Source of the DNA: Bacillota bacterium
Lineage (GTDB): Bacteria > Bacillota > Sulfobacillia > Sulfobacillales > Sulfobacillaceae
Direction: 5' to 3'
NCBI GenBank assembly: GCA_021820485.1
Contig: JAKADO010000020.1
Location: 1 to 38,239 of the forward strand
DNA length: 38,239 nt
Positions 17,462 to 26,605 of this stretch are shown here, one piece after another (within the stretch, counting starts at the first letter, position 1; every line of letters starts with the position of its first letter). A program made the translations under genes and the position numbers. The notes beneath the pieces were generated by a model, which saw nothing but the letters and a program-made list of their open reading frames with translations, was not told the origin of the DNA and searched no databases.

Positions 17462-18991
17462 GTGCAACCCATAGCCTTGAATGGAGAGCAGCTGACGATT
17501 GACATGGTGCATCGAGTCGCCGTCGATAAACATCCCGTGGTTCTTCCTCGAGAGGTCGCCGAACAGTTGGCGGCCTCTCGTTCTATGGTGACGCGTTACC
17601 TTGATGAAGAACGGGTTATCTATGGGGTGACGACGGGCTTTGGACGCTTCAGCGACGTCGTTATTCCGGAAGGTGACCGCGCTCAACTGCAGTTGAACCT
17701 CATCATGAGCCATGCGGCCGGGGTCGGCGCGCCTTTCCCCGAGGATGTGGCGCGGGCCATGGTGCTATTGCGCGCCAACGCGTTGGCCAAAGGCCATTCG
17801 GCGGTGCGCCCCGTGGTAGTGGAGCGTCTCATTGACCTACTGAACCAGGGGGTGACACCAGTCATTCCATCCCAAGGCTCCGTGGGAGCCAGCGGTGATT
17901 TGGCGCCATTGGCGCACTTGGCCCTGGTGCTGGTGGGAAAGGGCGAGGCTTGGTATCAGGGACAACGCATGTCCGGGGCCGAGGCCCTGCAGTCGGCGGG
18001 TCTTGAGCCGTTGCGGCTCGAGGCCAAGGAAGGCTTGGCACTCATCAATGGCACGCAGGCGATGTCGGCGCTGGGCTCTTTATTGGTGTGGCGAGCCGAA
18101 AGGTTGGCAGACTGGGCCGACATTGCCGGGGCATTGACGCTGGAGGTTTTGCGCGGCATTCCCCAAGCCTTTATGCCGGATGTTTTTCGTGTGCGCCCGC
18201 ATCCCGGACTCATCCAGAGCGCCCAGAACCTGCGCCACCTATTGCGCGACAGCCGTTTGACCACTTTGCCGGGTGAAATCCGCGTCCAAGACGCCTACTC
18301 GCTCCGCTGCATGCCCCAAGTTCATGGGGCGAGCCGCGAGGGGCTGCGCCATGTGGCTGAGGTGGTGGGACGGGAAATCAACAGCGCCACGGACAACCCT
18401 CTGTTCTTCCCAGAAGCCGGCGAGGTTGTCTCAGCCGGGAACTTTCACGGGCAGCCCGTGGCCGTGGTGCTGGACTATCTAGGCATCTTGCTGGCCGAGT
18501 GGGCCAACATCAGTGAGCGGCGCGTTGAGCGTATGGTGAATCCAGCGCTGTCGGGGCTACCGCCGTTTTTGGTCAGCCATGGGGGATTGAACTCTGGCCT
18601 GATGCTGGCGCAGTACACCGCTGCGAGCCTCGTGTCCGAAAATAAGGTCTGGGCCCATCCGTCGAGTGTGGATTCGATTCCCACGTCGGCCAACCAGGAA
18701 GACCACGTGTCCATGGGGACAACGGCTGCCCGCAAGGCGGCCACTATTCAGGCCAACCTGACGCATGTTCTGGCCATCGAGCTTATTTGCGGAGCCCAGG
18801 CGGCTGACCTGCTGGGACCCGAGCTGCTATCGCCGGCTGGTCAGGCCATCTATGGCTTTGTAAGGAATTACGTCGAGACATGGGACCAAGACCGCATCTT
18901 GAGTCCGGATATCGAGCGGTTGACGGGCGCGCTGTTGAGCGACGCGGGACAAAAGCAGATTCAGGCGGTGCTGAGCGGCGCTGAGAGATAG
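17462..18991 (+). CDS. hutH: histidine ammonia-lyase
   Basis: Removes ammonia from L-histidine to give urocanate, the first step of histidine breakdown. The 509 residues carry the ASG triad at 143-145 in GSVGASGDLAPL, which cyclises to the MIO electrophile at the position seen in known HutH. Other expected blocks are YGVTTGFGRFSD (active-site Tyr), NLIMSHAAGVGAP (the SH pair favours His over Tyr or Phe lyases), QDAYSLRCMPQVHGA and TDNPLFF. The GTG at 17462 follows AAGGAG by 7 bases. No hutU, hutI or hutG lies in the window, so the rest of the pathway is elsewhere or missing. The 3' end overlaps the convergent HAD gene by 31 bases. Confidence 0.95.
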   Translation: MQPIALNGEQLTIDMVHRVAVDKHPVVLPREVAEQLAASRSMVTRYLDEERVIYGVTTGFGRFSDVVIPEGDRAQLQLNLIMSHAAGVGAPFPEDVARAMVLLRANALAKGHSAVRPVVVERLIDLLNQGVTPVIPSQGSVGASGDLAPLAHLALVLVGKGEAWYQGQRMSGAEALQSAGLEPLRLEAKEGLALINGTQAMSALGSLLVWRAERLADWADIAGALTLEVLRGIPQAFMPDVFRVRPHPGLIQSAQNLRHLLRDSRLTTLPGEIRVQDAYSLRCMPQVHGASREGLRHVAEVVGREINSATDNPLFFPEAGEVVSAGNFHGQPVAVVLDYLGILLAEWANISERRVERMVNPALSGLPPFLVSHGGLNSGLMLAQYTAASLVSENKVWAHPSSVDSIPTSANQEDHVSMGTTAARKAATIQANLTHVLAIELICGAQAADLLGPELLSPAGQAIYGFVRNYVETWDQDRILSPDIERLTGALLSDAGQKQIQAVLSGAER

Positions 18992-19785
18992 CGTGGAAAC
19001 GCCCACAAGAGGCCTTCCAGCACCGGTTCGGGATCGCCGGGGGTGGTGACGAAGTCTGCCGCTTTTTGGGCGAGCGGATTGCCATCGCCGACGGCCACGC
19101 TCATGCCGGCCCATTCCAGCATGCGTACATCATTGGCGCCGTCACCAATCGCCAAGATTTCATCAGGACGCAAGTCCCACACGCGGCACAGCTGCTCCAG
19201 CGCCTCCACTTTATCTACGCCAGGCGCGCAGATGTTGACTTCGCGGTAGCCAATGTGCGGAAAAATGGTCAATTCGTAATCGTCGCCGGAGAGCCCGAAA
19301 CGGCGGACAAAATCGTCAACGGGATCAAGTCCGGACAGGAAAATTTCCAACGGGTCGATGGCCAATGATTGCGCCAAATCCGGCACCAAACGGTCTTCCG
19401 CTCGGAGCCAGCAGAGCTGGTGGGCGAGATCGAAGCGGTTGTAGACGACCGGATAGTGCGCGCCCAGATATCCTCGGACCATGATGTTGCGCGCATCGGC
19501 CCATGCGACGAACTCCCGGGCGCGGTCCTTCGGCACGCCGCGTCGATGCCATTCCTGATTCAAGGCCGAGTCATACCCATAGGCGCCGTTATGGGTAATG
19601 ACCGGGCCCTTTAAATTGAGGCGTCGCTGGGTAGCCAAGACCGTGCGCCAACTGCGGCCGCTGGCCAGGACAACCAAAATGCCTTGGCGGGCGAGTTTCT
19701 GCAATGCCTTGGCAGAAGCCGGCCGGATGGCCGCTCGACTGTCAAGCAGCGTGCCGTCCAAATCACAACTAATGGCCCGTATCAT
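18961..19785 (-). CDS. HAD-superfamily Cof-type phosphatase
   Basis: A 274-residue Cof/IIB HAD hydrolase, a group that removes phosphate from sugar phosphates, nucleotides or cofactor intermediates such as pyrimidine phosphates. Motif I is CDLDGTLLDS with nucleophile Asp8 and acid/base Asp10. Motif II is VVLASGRSW, and motif IV is AIGDGANDVRMLEWAG near the C-terminus. A cap domain sits between motifs II and III. The ATG at 19785 has GGAGGTG 6 bases upstream and gives the normal family N-terminus; a further upstream ATG would add 21 residues lacking a ribosome site. It is divergent from the AddB-like gene, with 63 bases between starts. The substrate cannot be predicted. Confidence 0.9.
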   Translation of the reverse strand: MIRAISCDLDGTLLDSRAAIRPASAKALQKLARQGILVVLASGRSWRTVLATQRRLNLKGPVITHNGAYGYDSALNQEWHRRGVPKDRAREFVAWADARNIMVRGYLGAHYPVVYNRFDLAHQLCWLRAEDRLVPDLAQSLAIDPLEIFLSGLDPVDDFVRRFGLSGDDYELTIFPHIGYREVNICAPGVDKVEALEQLCRVWDLRPDEILAIGDGANDVRMLEWAGMSVAVGDGNPLAQKAADFVTTPGDPEPVLEGLLWAFPRYLSAPLSTA

Positions 19786-19848
19786 GGACGCACCTCCGAA
19801 GCAGGGAATTCTTCCGTCGTCTCGAATTAATCGGTGGAGGTTCTTCAC

Positions 19849-22305
19849 TTGTCAATCGTGCTATATCTTGGCTCTCCATCAGCCATTCATGAACATTGGC
19901 GAAAGCGTCTGACGACGCTGGATGCGCCCGAACGGCAGGCCAGCCGTGTGCTGGTGCCGACCAAGCGCCTGGCTGAGGCTCTGAATGGGCGCGTTTCCGA
20001 GGCTCCAGATATTATGGCCATTGACCAATGGCTAGAACTGGTCCTTCCTCAGCATATCATGCGCTCTCCGCACGGCACATGGGAGATTTTATCCGAACTG
20101 GCACCGCCTGCCCTGGTGCCCGAACCATGGAAAAGCACTCCGGGCATTGCCATGAGCCTTGCCCGCATCATCCAAGCCGGACGGCGGGAAGGGCTTTCCC
20201 ACATGGTGTCTTCCCGCACTGACCGGATACCCTGGGCGGATCTCTGGTCATGGTATGCGGATCGGTTCTCCGGCGGGGTGTCTGATGAACTCCGACTGTA
20301 TGAGTATGCAGGGGTGACGGCAAAGGTACCCAACGCACCGGGAGGCGCAACCTTCCTGTATGGTTTCGGGCGGATTTCCAGCCCCTTGGCCGCTTTGCTG
20401 AGGCATTGGGGCACGCGGACGACGGTTGAGGCGTGGGCCATAACAGGCAGCGTCGAGCCGGAGATCGTCAGGGGCTTGAACGGTCGTGGCGCCACCATTG
20501 TGGAACTCGAATCGGGGGCGGGTGGCCGCTGGGTGGGCATCCCAATTCCCGCTGGCAGTGATCCGGTGGATGAGGTTGCGCAACTCATAAGGGACGAGAA
20601 TCTGCCGTGGCCGGAGACTGTCGTCTGCATCGATTCGGACGAGCCACGCCCCCTGGTCCGCGCTTTGGCGCGGCAGCGCCTCATCAGCCCAGAAACGGTG
20701 GAACGCACGGATTCCGACAGTTTGTGGCCGCTCTTTTTGAGCGTCGCAGGCGGTCAAGCGCGAGCGGCGGTGCGGCGCCGGTGGGCCGAGTGGCTATCGA
20801 CCCATCGCCTGCCTGGAAGGGATTTCGATGCCTGGGCTCGCCACTGGTGGAAACGCGTGAGGGACGTGTCCCGTTGGAGCCAGTTAGGTCCGCTGATGGA
20901 AGAAGCAGCTCAATATCACGGGCTTTCTGAGGCCTGGCAATTTGCCATGACCTGGGGTCAGCAGGCGTGGGTGTTTGATGAATGGGGCAGCAATCCCACA
21001 CCAGAACGGGTGCGCTTGATCATGACGACCTTGGCGCCAAACGAGGCCATGAATCCACTGCCGATTCTGCCTCTCCATGAGGCGGTGTGGCTGCCATCGT
21101 GGAATTTGGTGCTGGCGGGGCAAGGCCGCTTTCCCCGGCCGGTCCCGCGAACCCCATGGGACGGCGAGGCTGCCGTGAGGCCATGGATTCGCCAGTCCTA
21201 TCCTGAATCACAGGATGCGGTGATTCTCCGGGCCCTAGCACAGGATTCCGGGATGATGCGATGGATCGCGCTGCCGTCACCTGATGACAGGCGCTTCCCG
21301 TTGGACGAAATCCGGACTGTCGAGCCCCGGCATCTGGAGGAGGGGCCGTCAATGGCGGACTCCGCCCGCATCCATGCCTGGTACCGTGGTTGGCGGGAGT
21401 CCGCCGAGTATTCGGCTTTTACAGGACAGGTGGATGCTGAGCTGGTTCGCGCGCTCTCGCCGGCGCGCCTTTCGCCTTCCGCCTTGGAGGATTTTGGCCG
21501 CTGTCCCCTAAGCTATTTCTTGCGCCGGCTCCTGCGTGTGCAGGAGCCAGAGGAAGAGATGGTTGAGGTGGATGTGCGGCTCCAAGGGCAGTGGGCTCAC
21601 CGGGCGCTGCAATGGATGGTGGAACAAAAGTTTCCCTTGAATCCCGGCAATGTGCGCGACGCCGTGCAGGCGGCGATTGCCGAGAACCCTGCGCCGGATA
21701 CCGTGGCGCCTTTTCACATTCGTTATCAGGCGGAGAAGCTGACCTCAGAACTCTATGAAGCGTTGCTGCGCGATGATTGGACTCCTGATCTGAGATCCGC
21801 CGTCGAGGTGGATATCGCGTGGGAGTCGTTCTGGCCCATGCAGGGGCGGGTCGACCGGATGGACTGGCTCCCTGATGGCACCATCCGTTTGGTGGACTAC
21901 AAGACGGGGCAAATCACCAATCCAGCCCGTGTGTCGCCGCCGCATCTACAATTGCTGCTGTATCAAGGGGCGGTCTCCGCACAGTACGGAAAGCCCGTGG
22001 CAGCGGAACTTTTTGGGATCAGTCAGCGGAGCGGGTATCAGCATCGCGCTGTCAACCCGGAACAGGCCCAGGAAGTGCGGCCGGAGCTGGAGCGCATTCT
22101 TCAAGGCATCAAGGAACGGATGGACGCAGGCGCCTTCTACCCGGTGCCCGACCCGCGGGTGCAGCCCTGCCGCATGTGTTCGTACCGAGAGGTGTGTCCG
22201 TCAGGGGTGGTCCGCTACGCCGAGGCCAAGATCGCCGAAAATCCAGCCTACCAATCTTTATGGAATTCTGATGGAGAAGGGGGTGGGACGGATGCAGCCG
22301 ATTGA
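19849..22305 (+). CDS. addB: AddB-like subunit with Fe-S PD-(D/E)XK nuclease
   Basis: An 818-residue protein whose C-terminal third is a RecB/AddB-type nuclease: GRVDRMDW (about 666-673, Asp669 a likely metal ligand) and LVDYKTG with Asp683 and Lys685. Cys552 in FGRCPLSYF together with Cys774, Cys777 and Cys783 (CRMCSYREVC) matches the split four-Cys Fe-S pattern of AddB and Cas4. The N-terminus (SIVLYLGSPSAIHEHW) has no Walker A loop, although the AddB scaffold usually begins with a P-loop. It is also about 350 residues shorter than Bacillus AddB (1166). The start is taken as TTG at 19849, 8 bases after GGTGGAGG. It overlaps the helicase gene by 14 bases, which indicates a complex. Expected role: processing of DNA double-strand ends for RecA. 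Confidence 0.82.
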   Translation: MSIVLYLGSPSAIHEHWRKRLTTLDAPERQASRVLVPTKRLAEALNGRVSEAPDIMAIDQWLELVLPQHIMRSPHGTWEILSELAPPALVPEPWKSTPGIAMSLARIIQAGRREGLSHMVSSRTDRIPWADLWSWYADRFSGGVSDELRLYEYAGVTAKVPNAPGGATFLYGFGRISSPLAALLRHWGTRTTVEAWAITGSVEPEIVRGLNGRGATIVELESGAGGRWVGIPIPAGSDPVDEVAQLIRDENLPWPETVVCIDSDEPRPLVRALARQRLISPETVERTDSDSLWPLFLSVAGGQARAAVRRRWAEWLSTHRLPGRDFDAWARHWWKRVRDVSRWSQLGPLMEEAAQYHGLSEAWQFAMTWGQQAWVFDEWGSNPTPERVRLIMTTLAPNEAMNPLPILPLHEAVWLPSWNLVLAGQGRFPRPVPRTPWDGEAAVRPWIRQSYPESQDAVILRALAQDSGMMRWIALPSPDDRRFPLDEIRTVEPRHLEEGPSMADSARIHAWYRGWRESAEYSAFTGQVDAELVRALSPARLSPSALEDFGRCPLSYFLRRLLRVQEPEEEMVEVDVRLQGQWAHRALQWMVEQKFPLNPGNVRDAVQAAIAENPAPDTVAPFHIRYQAEKLTSELYEALLRDDWTPDLRSAVEVDIAWESFWPMQGRVDRMDWLPDGTIRLVDYKTGQITNPARVSPPHLQLLLYQGAVSAQYGKPVAAELFGISQRSGYQHRAVNPEQAQEVRPELERILQGIKERMDAGAFYPVPDPRVQPCRMCSYREVCPSGVVRYAEAKIAENPAYQSLWNSDGEGGGTDAAD

Positions 22306-24739
22306 CGAGGCGTCTCGACAGCAAGCGCGGACCGCCGCTGTCAATGTCCTGGTTGAGGCGGGGGCCGGGACCGGAAAGACCACACTGCTCATCGATCGGG
22401 TGATGGACGGGCTCGTGAACCGGCACATTCCGCTCTCCCGGATGCTTCTCATCACCTTTATGGAAAAGGCGCAGCAAGAGATGCGCGAACGGCTCAGAGC
22501 CAAGCTGGAGGGGTTGAAGGATGCCGCAAGCGCCCCCGAGCCGATCGCAACAGAGGCGCTGAGGGACTTGCCATCGGCGGCCATCACGACCATTCATGGG
22601 TTTTGCCATCGCGTACTGGCCGAGTTTGGGGCGGATTACGGCATTCCCGCCGGGTTTCAGGTGCTGGATGAAATTGAAGCTGACCGCCTGTGGGAGCAAA
22701 GCTTTGGCGAGTGGGTGCAGGACCCGCAATATACGGAGCCCATCTTGGCGCTGCTCAACGCCGGCATCACCTTTACCCAACTGAAAAAATGGGCGCGGGA
22801 CATCTCGCGTTGGAGCGCCATTCCCGATGTCGAGGGAGCGTTTCCGAATCTGGAACGGTTTGTGGAGCATTTCGGGGCCGAGGCCGAGAGGTATCATGAG
22901 CGGGCGACCGCCGACGCAGTGCCCGGAGATGCCGGCCGGGCCCAGATTGCCGCGGTGGTGCGGGAGTTCCAATGGCTTCGCCGAGTGGGCCGGTCGGAGT
23001 GGCCGCGCATGTTGGCGCAATGGACGGCGGGGCTTGCCCCCAAGGGCAACAAAAAAAACTGGTCGCATTCCGCCTGGCTTCAGGAGCAGAAGGAGTGGAT
23101 GCAGACGCTTCGTGAAACCCTGGCGTTGCTGCGCCAACAGATGGCCGATGCCTACCTGAGCCAATGGGTAGGATTGGTGCGGGAGGGATTTCAGCCGTAT
23201 TGGCGCCGATCCCGTTTTACTGCGCTGGCGCTGACCTTCGATGATCTCCTGATTGAGGCCGAGCGGATTACGCGGGCTCCAGCCGTGCGGTCGACGCTTC
23301 GCGCGCGGTTTGACCTGGTGATGGTGGACGAGTTTCAGGATACGGACCCGGTTCAGTCTGCGGTCATCCGCCGCTTGGTGACGCCCATTGACAGCCACCA
23401 GCTGGACGCGCGCGACCAAGGCCGTCTTTTTTTGGTCGGCGACCCCAAGCAGTCCATCTATCGGTTTCGCGGGGCCGACGTCGAGACCTATGCCGGGGTG
23501 CGGAACGAACTGGAACGGAGCGGCGGCGCAGTCATCCCTATTTGGCAGAACTTCCGCTCCAACCCCGCGATCTTGGATTTTGTTAATCAGTGGTTTTCAG
23601 GCCGCTGGCCGGAAAGCCCGGATCCCGACCGGCCCTACATCCCTCCGTTTCAGCCGCTCTATGAGGCATTTCCCCGCGATGAACGCCGGCGGGTGGCGGT
23701 GGTGCAATTGGGATTTGGTCAGCCGGCCATTCAAAAGCGCCGTGAAGAAGCCGGCCACATCGCCGAGGTTGTGGCGCAAGCCATCCGCGAGGAATGGCCG
23801 GTGCGGGATGGCTCGGGCACGCGTCCGATCAGACACGGGGACATCGCCCTGGTGGTCCCGCAGCGTACCGAAATCGAGATCTATCGGCAGGCGCTCGTTG
23901 AACGGGGGATCCCCGTCGCCAGTCAGGGCGGTCGGGGATTTTTCAAGCTGGACGAGATTCGCGGATTGGCGCACTTGTTCCGCGCCTTGGACAATCCTGA
24001 TGACAGTGTGGCGTTGATCGGATGGCTGCTCTCGCCTTGGGTGGCACTGACGCACCGCACGTTGGCTCAGCATCGCCAGCAGGGCGGCATGTGGGACTAT
24101 CGCGAGGACTCGGTTGGCCATCCGCGCGTGGTGGAGTGGTGGCGTCGGTTGAAAGGATGGCATGAGCGATTCTGGCGCGTGGATGCCGAAACGGTGGTCG
24201 ACTGGGCTATGGCATCCAGCCCGCTCGCCGTCGTCCTGCGAGAGCGCGGGGACGATGCGGCTTTGGCGAACCTCGCGCAAATGCGCGCCCTGGCTCGGGA
24301 GTTGGGCGACCGCTGGGGCATCTTTGAATTCACGCAATGGTTTTCCACCCAGGTTCACGATGGCGCGCCATACGAGGAAGCCCCCATTTTGCGCAATGAA
24401 TCGGAGGTCGCGGTGTCGACCGTCCATCAGGCCAAAGGTCTGGAATGGCCAATGGTCATTGTCGCCAATTGGAAGCCTAAGGATACCCACTTGGAATCCG
24501 GCATCCGGTACAATCCCCGGCTTCGCACCGCCGCGCTCCGGCAGGAGCCTTGGGAGAGCCAAGGCTGGGAAGCGTTGGAGGCTGACCATCGTCTGAGGGA
24601 AGAAGCGGAAGGGGACCGGCTGCTCTATGTGGCATTGACTCGGGCTAAGGATTACCTGTGGTTTTACGCTTCCTTCCTCGATCCGCTGAAGGAGGCTTCT
24701 GGCGAGTCCAAAACACCGCCATCGCCGGAGGAGTGTTGA
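22292..24739 (+). CDS. addA: AddA-like UvrD-family helicase without nuclease domain
   Basis: A superfamily 1A helicase of 815 residues with all motor motifs: Walker A EAGAGTGKTTLL (23-31), Walker B VMVDEFQDTDPVQ (Asp346-Glu347), motif III GDPKQSIYRFRGAD (383-396), motif V VSTVHQAKGLEWP (about 708-720) and motif VI VALTRAKDYL (about 780-789). The AddA/RecB 'QxxG'-like entry and the FRGADV block point to the AddA branch rather than UvrD or PcrA. It ends 29 residues after motif VI, where AddA (about 1230 residues) would continue into a RecB nuclease domain. That domain is absent and no frameshifted remnant follows. The ATG at 22292 has AAGGGGG 8 bases upstream; one at 22271 is the alternative. 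It should drive the AddB-like nuclease encoded just upstream. Confidence 0.85.
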   Translation: MQPIDEASRQQARTAAVNVLVEAGAGTGKTTLLIDRVMDGLVNRHIPLSRMLLITFMEKAQQEMRERLRAKLEGLKDAASAPEPIATEALRDLPSAAITTIHGFCHRVLAEFGADYGIPAGFQVLDEIEADRLWEQSFGEWVQDPQYTEPILALLNAGITFTQLKKWARDISRWSAIPDVEGAFPNLERFVEHFGAEAERYHERATADAVPGDAGRAQIAAVVREFQWLRRVGRSEWPRMLAQWTAGLAPKGNKKNWSHSAWLQEQKEWMQTLRETLALLRQQMADAYLSQWVGLVREGFQPYWRRSRFTALALTFDDLLIEAERITRAPAVRSTLRARFDLVMVDEFQDTDPVQSAVIRRLVTPIDSHQLDARDQGRLFLVGDPKQSIYRFRGADVETYAGVRNELERSGGAVIPIWQNFRSNPAILDFVNQWFSGRWPESPDPDRPYIPPFQPLYEAFPRDERRRVAVVQLGFGQPAIQKRREEAGHIAEVVAQAIREEWPVRDGSGTRPIRHGDIALVVPQRTEIEIYRQALVERGIPVASQGGRGFFKLDEIRGLAHLFRALDNPDDSVALIGWLLSPWVALTHRTLAQHRQQGGMWDYREDSVGHPRVVEWWRRLKGWHERFWRVDAETVVDWAMASSPLAVVLRERGDDAALANLAQMRALARELGDRWGIFEFTQWFSTQVHDGAPYEEAPILRNESEVAVSTVHQAKGLEWPMVIVANWKPKDTHLESGIRYNPRLRTAALRQEPWESQGWEALEADHRLREEAEGDRLLYVALTRAKDYLWFYASFLDPLKEASGESKTPPSPEEC

Positions 24740-24784
24740 GGATGCCGGGAGCGGTACGGGTTGGGGCTTAAACTCTGTCTTGCG

Positions 24785-25405
24785 TCAGAGTCTGCCGAGA
24801 ACCGCGTTGATGACGGCCTCAACGGGCTGGCCGCGGCGGGCAGCCTGGTCAAGATAGCCAGTATGGAACCATTCTGTGCCCAAGTCCACGGCGCATGGGT
24901 CATCTTGGCGGAAAGAGATTAGAAAATCATTCAATCGCCGGCCGTTGATGCGGAATAAGTGCGCCGTCATGAGAGTGAGGGACACGGACTCCACCACGGC
25001 TGTTGGTCCCAGACTGCGGATATTCTTTCGCTTCATATAGGGTATCGTGTCGAGGAGCATGGTGGAGCCCGCTTCTCGGTCGCGGGCGCCAAACCGGACC
25101 TCGCGCACGCCGGACATGACGATGGCGCCCATGCAGAGCGGGCACGGCTCGAGGCTGGTGTAGAGAGTGCCCTCCCGCATGGCCTCATAATGGTCCGGCG
25201 GCACTTGCACCAGGACATTGATTTCCGCGTGGGCGATCCGCGTATGCGGCAGGTACGGCGGCGGCGCGGTCTCTTCATGAATTCGATTTCTGCCGCGTAC
25301 AACAATCTGGCCCGAGGCATCGACCCACAGTGCGCCCACGGGAACTGAACCTTCGCCATAGGCGGCCCATGCCTCCCGCAGGCATTCAATCCAGATGGAG
25401 TTCAA
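24785..25405 (-). CDS. nucleoside deaminase, cytidine/tRNA-adenosine deaminase fold
   Basis: A zinc deaminase with HAE (His59, Glu61) and PCPLC (Cys88, Cys91) as zinc ligands and proton shuttle. At about 206 residues it is longer than typical TadA (about 150-165), with an extra C-terminal stretch (LNDFLISF onwards). The core lacks the TadA NHR-type loop, so it is probably a nucleoside or base deaminase of another subgroup. The most likely start is TTG at 25405, about 8 bases after AGAAGGGA. An ATG at 25459 would add 18 residues but has a pyrimidine-rich upstream sequence (TCCCCC) with no ribosome site. It is convergent with the AddA-like gene. The substrate is not known. Confidence 0.8.
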   Translation of the reverse strand: MNSIWIECLREAWAAYGEGSVPVGALWVDASGQIVVRGRNRIHEETAPPPYLPHTRIAHAEINVLVQVPPDHYEAMREGTLYTSLEPCPLCMGAIVMSGVREVRFGARDREAGSTMLLDTIPYMKRKNIRSLGPTAVVESVSLTLMTAHLFRINGRRLNDFLISFRQDDPCAVDLGTEWFHTGYLDQAARRGQPVEAVINAVLGRL

Positions 25406-25495
25406 GGCGCCATCCCTTCTCGATGTCCTGTCCCCATCATACCTTAGGTCTCGTGGCATGGGGGACAGAATGCAGAGCGGGCCCGCACGGCGCGA

Positions 25496-26605
25496 TCAGG
25501 GGGCGACTATGAGGCTTTGCTCGCCCTCGGGCGCGCGGCGCCCCTGGCTCTCCGCGCCGCCCGTGGGATAGCACCAGAGGCGTTCGGCGTCGAAATGGAC
25601 CGTTTCTATGTCTTTGGGCGGCCGGTTGAGGTAGAAATAGAGTGTCTCGCCTCCCGCGCGACCTGTCACAAGGAAGTAATCGCCCAAGTACCGCACTTGC
25701 TCCACCGTCACTTCAAAGCCGGGTTCCTGCGAAGCACTCACATAGCACGACGAGGGGCGGATGACGGTTGTCACCGGGGTGCCGGGAGCCATCGCTGGAC
25801 AGCGAATCGCCATGTGGTGTCCGCCGAGATCCACGACCACCTGGTCACGGTGTGTGCCCACCACAACCCCGGGCCATAAGCTGACCATGCCCATGAGTTC
25901 AGCGGCAATGGCGCTCTGGGGCCGTTCATAGAGCGTTTGGGGCGAATCGACGGAAATGACATGGCCTTGATTCATGACAGCGATGTTGTCGGCCATAACC
26001 AGAGCCTCGGTGGGGTCATGGGTCACCAAGATGGCGGTGAGGTTCAGAGACTTGAAGAGGTCGCGCAGTTCATGCTGGAGCGTGCGGCGAAGCGCCGCAT
26101 CAAGACTGGATAAGGACTCATCCAACAACACCAAGCGGGGGTCGGGAGCCAAGGCGCGCGCCACTGCGGTGCGCTGCTTTTGACCGCCCGAGAGTTCGTG
26201 CGGGAAGCGGTCGTGCAAGCCCTCCAAATGCAGGAGTGTCAACAGTTCCTCCACCCGTTGCTTGACGCGTGACGCCGGCCATTTGCGAACACCCAGTCCA
26301 AACGCGATGTTTTGACCCACCGTCAAATGCGGAAAGAGCGCAAAGTCCTGAAACACCATCCCGATCTCCCGGCGTTCCGGAGGCAAATAATGGGACTGAC
26401 CTCGTTGGAACTCCACATTGTGCCAACGAATGACGCCGTCATCCAACCGCTCGAGCCCGCATATCGCCTGCAACAGGCTGGTCTTGCCCGATCCGCTGGG
26501 ACCCACAATGGCATGGACCTGTCCTTCCTCCAATGTGAGCGATACGTTGTTCAAGGCGTAGACATCCCCATACCGCTTGGTTGCCCCGGATATGGTCAGA
26601 CTCAT
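25496..26605 (-). CDS. ABC transporter ATPase of the Fbp/Pot type
   Basis: The energising subunit of the importer encoded with the next two genes. It has 369 residues: Walker A GPSGSGKT (35-42), Q-loop VFQDF, signature HELSGGQKQR (136-145), Walker B LVLLDESLSSLD (158-169) and H-loop VTHDPTEAL. Walker B is followed by Glu then Ser, where many homologues have Pro. A C-terminal TOBE-like region (about 270-369) is of the kind that senses substrate or regulates in FbpC, PotA and ThiQ relatives. Start ATG 26605-26603 overlaps the permease stop as ATGA, and AGAGGAG lies upstream, inside the permease gene. Longer in-frame starts were rejected because they run into the permease. Confidence 0.92.
   Translation of the reverse strand: MSLTISGATKRYGDVYALNNVSLTLEEGQVHAIVGPSGSGKTSLLQAICGLERLDDGVIRWHNVEFQRGQSHYLPPERREIGMVFQDFALFPHLTVGQNIAFGLGVRKWPASRVKQRVEELLTLLHLEGLHDRFPHELSGGQKQRTAVARALAPDPRLVLLDESLSSLDAALRRTLQHELRDLFKSLNLTAILVTHDPTEALVMADNIAVMNQGHVISVDSPQTLYERPQSAIAAELMGMVSLWPGVVVGTHRDQVVVDLGGHHMAIRCPAMAPGTPVTTVIRPSSCYVSASQEPGFEVTVEQVRYLGDYFLVTGRAGGETLYFYLNRPPKDIETVHFDAERLWCYPTGGAESQGRRAPEGEQSLIVAP

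Noticed and set aside
22109-23419. Open frame of 436 codons opposite the AddA-like gene, with another at 23597-24589
   Set aside because: Both mirror a gene carrying all helicase motifs. They have low-complexity basic translations and no start signals.
24772-24791. ACTCTG/CAGAGT hairpin between the AddA-like gene and the deaminase
   Set aside because: Only 6 bp, with an 8-base loop and no good T run, and it overlaps the deaminase stop. Too weak to call a terminator.
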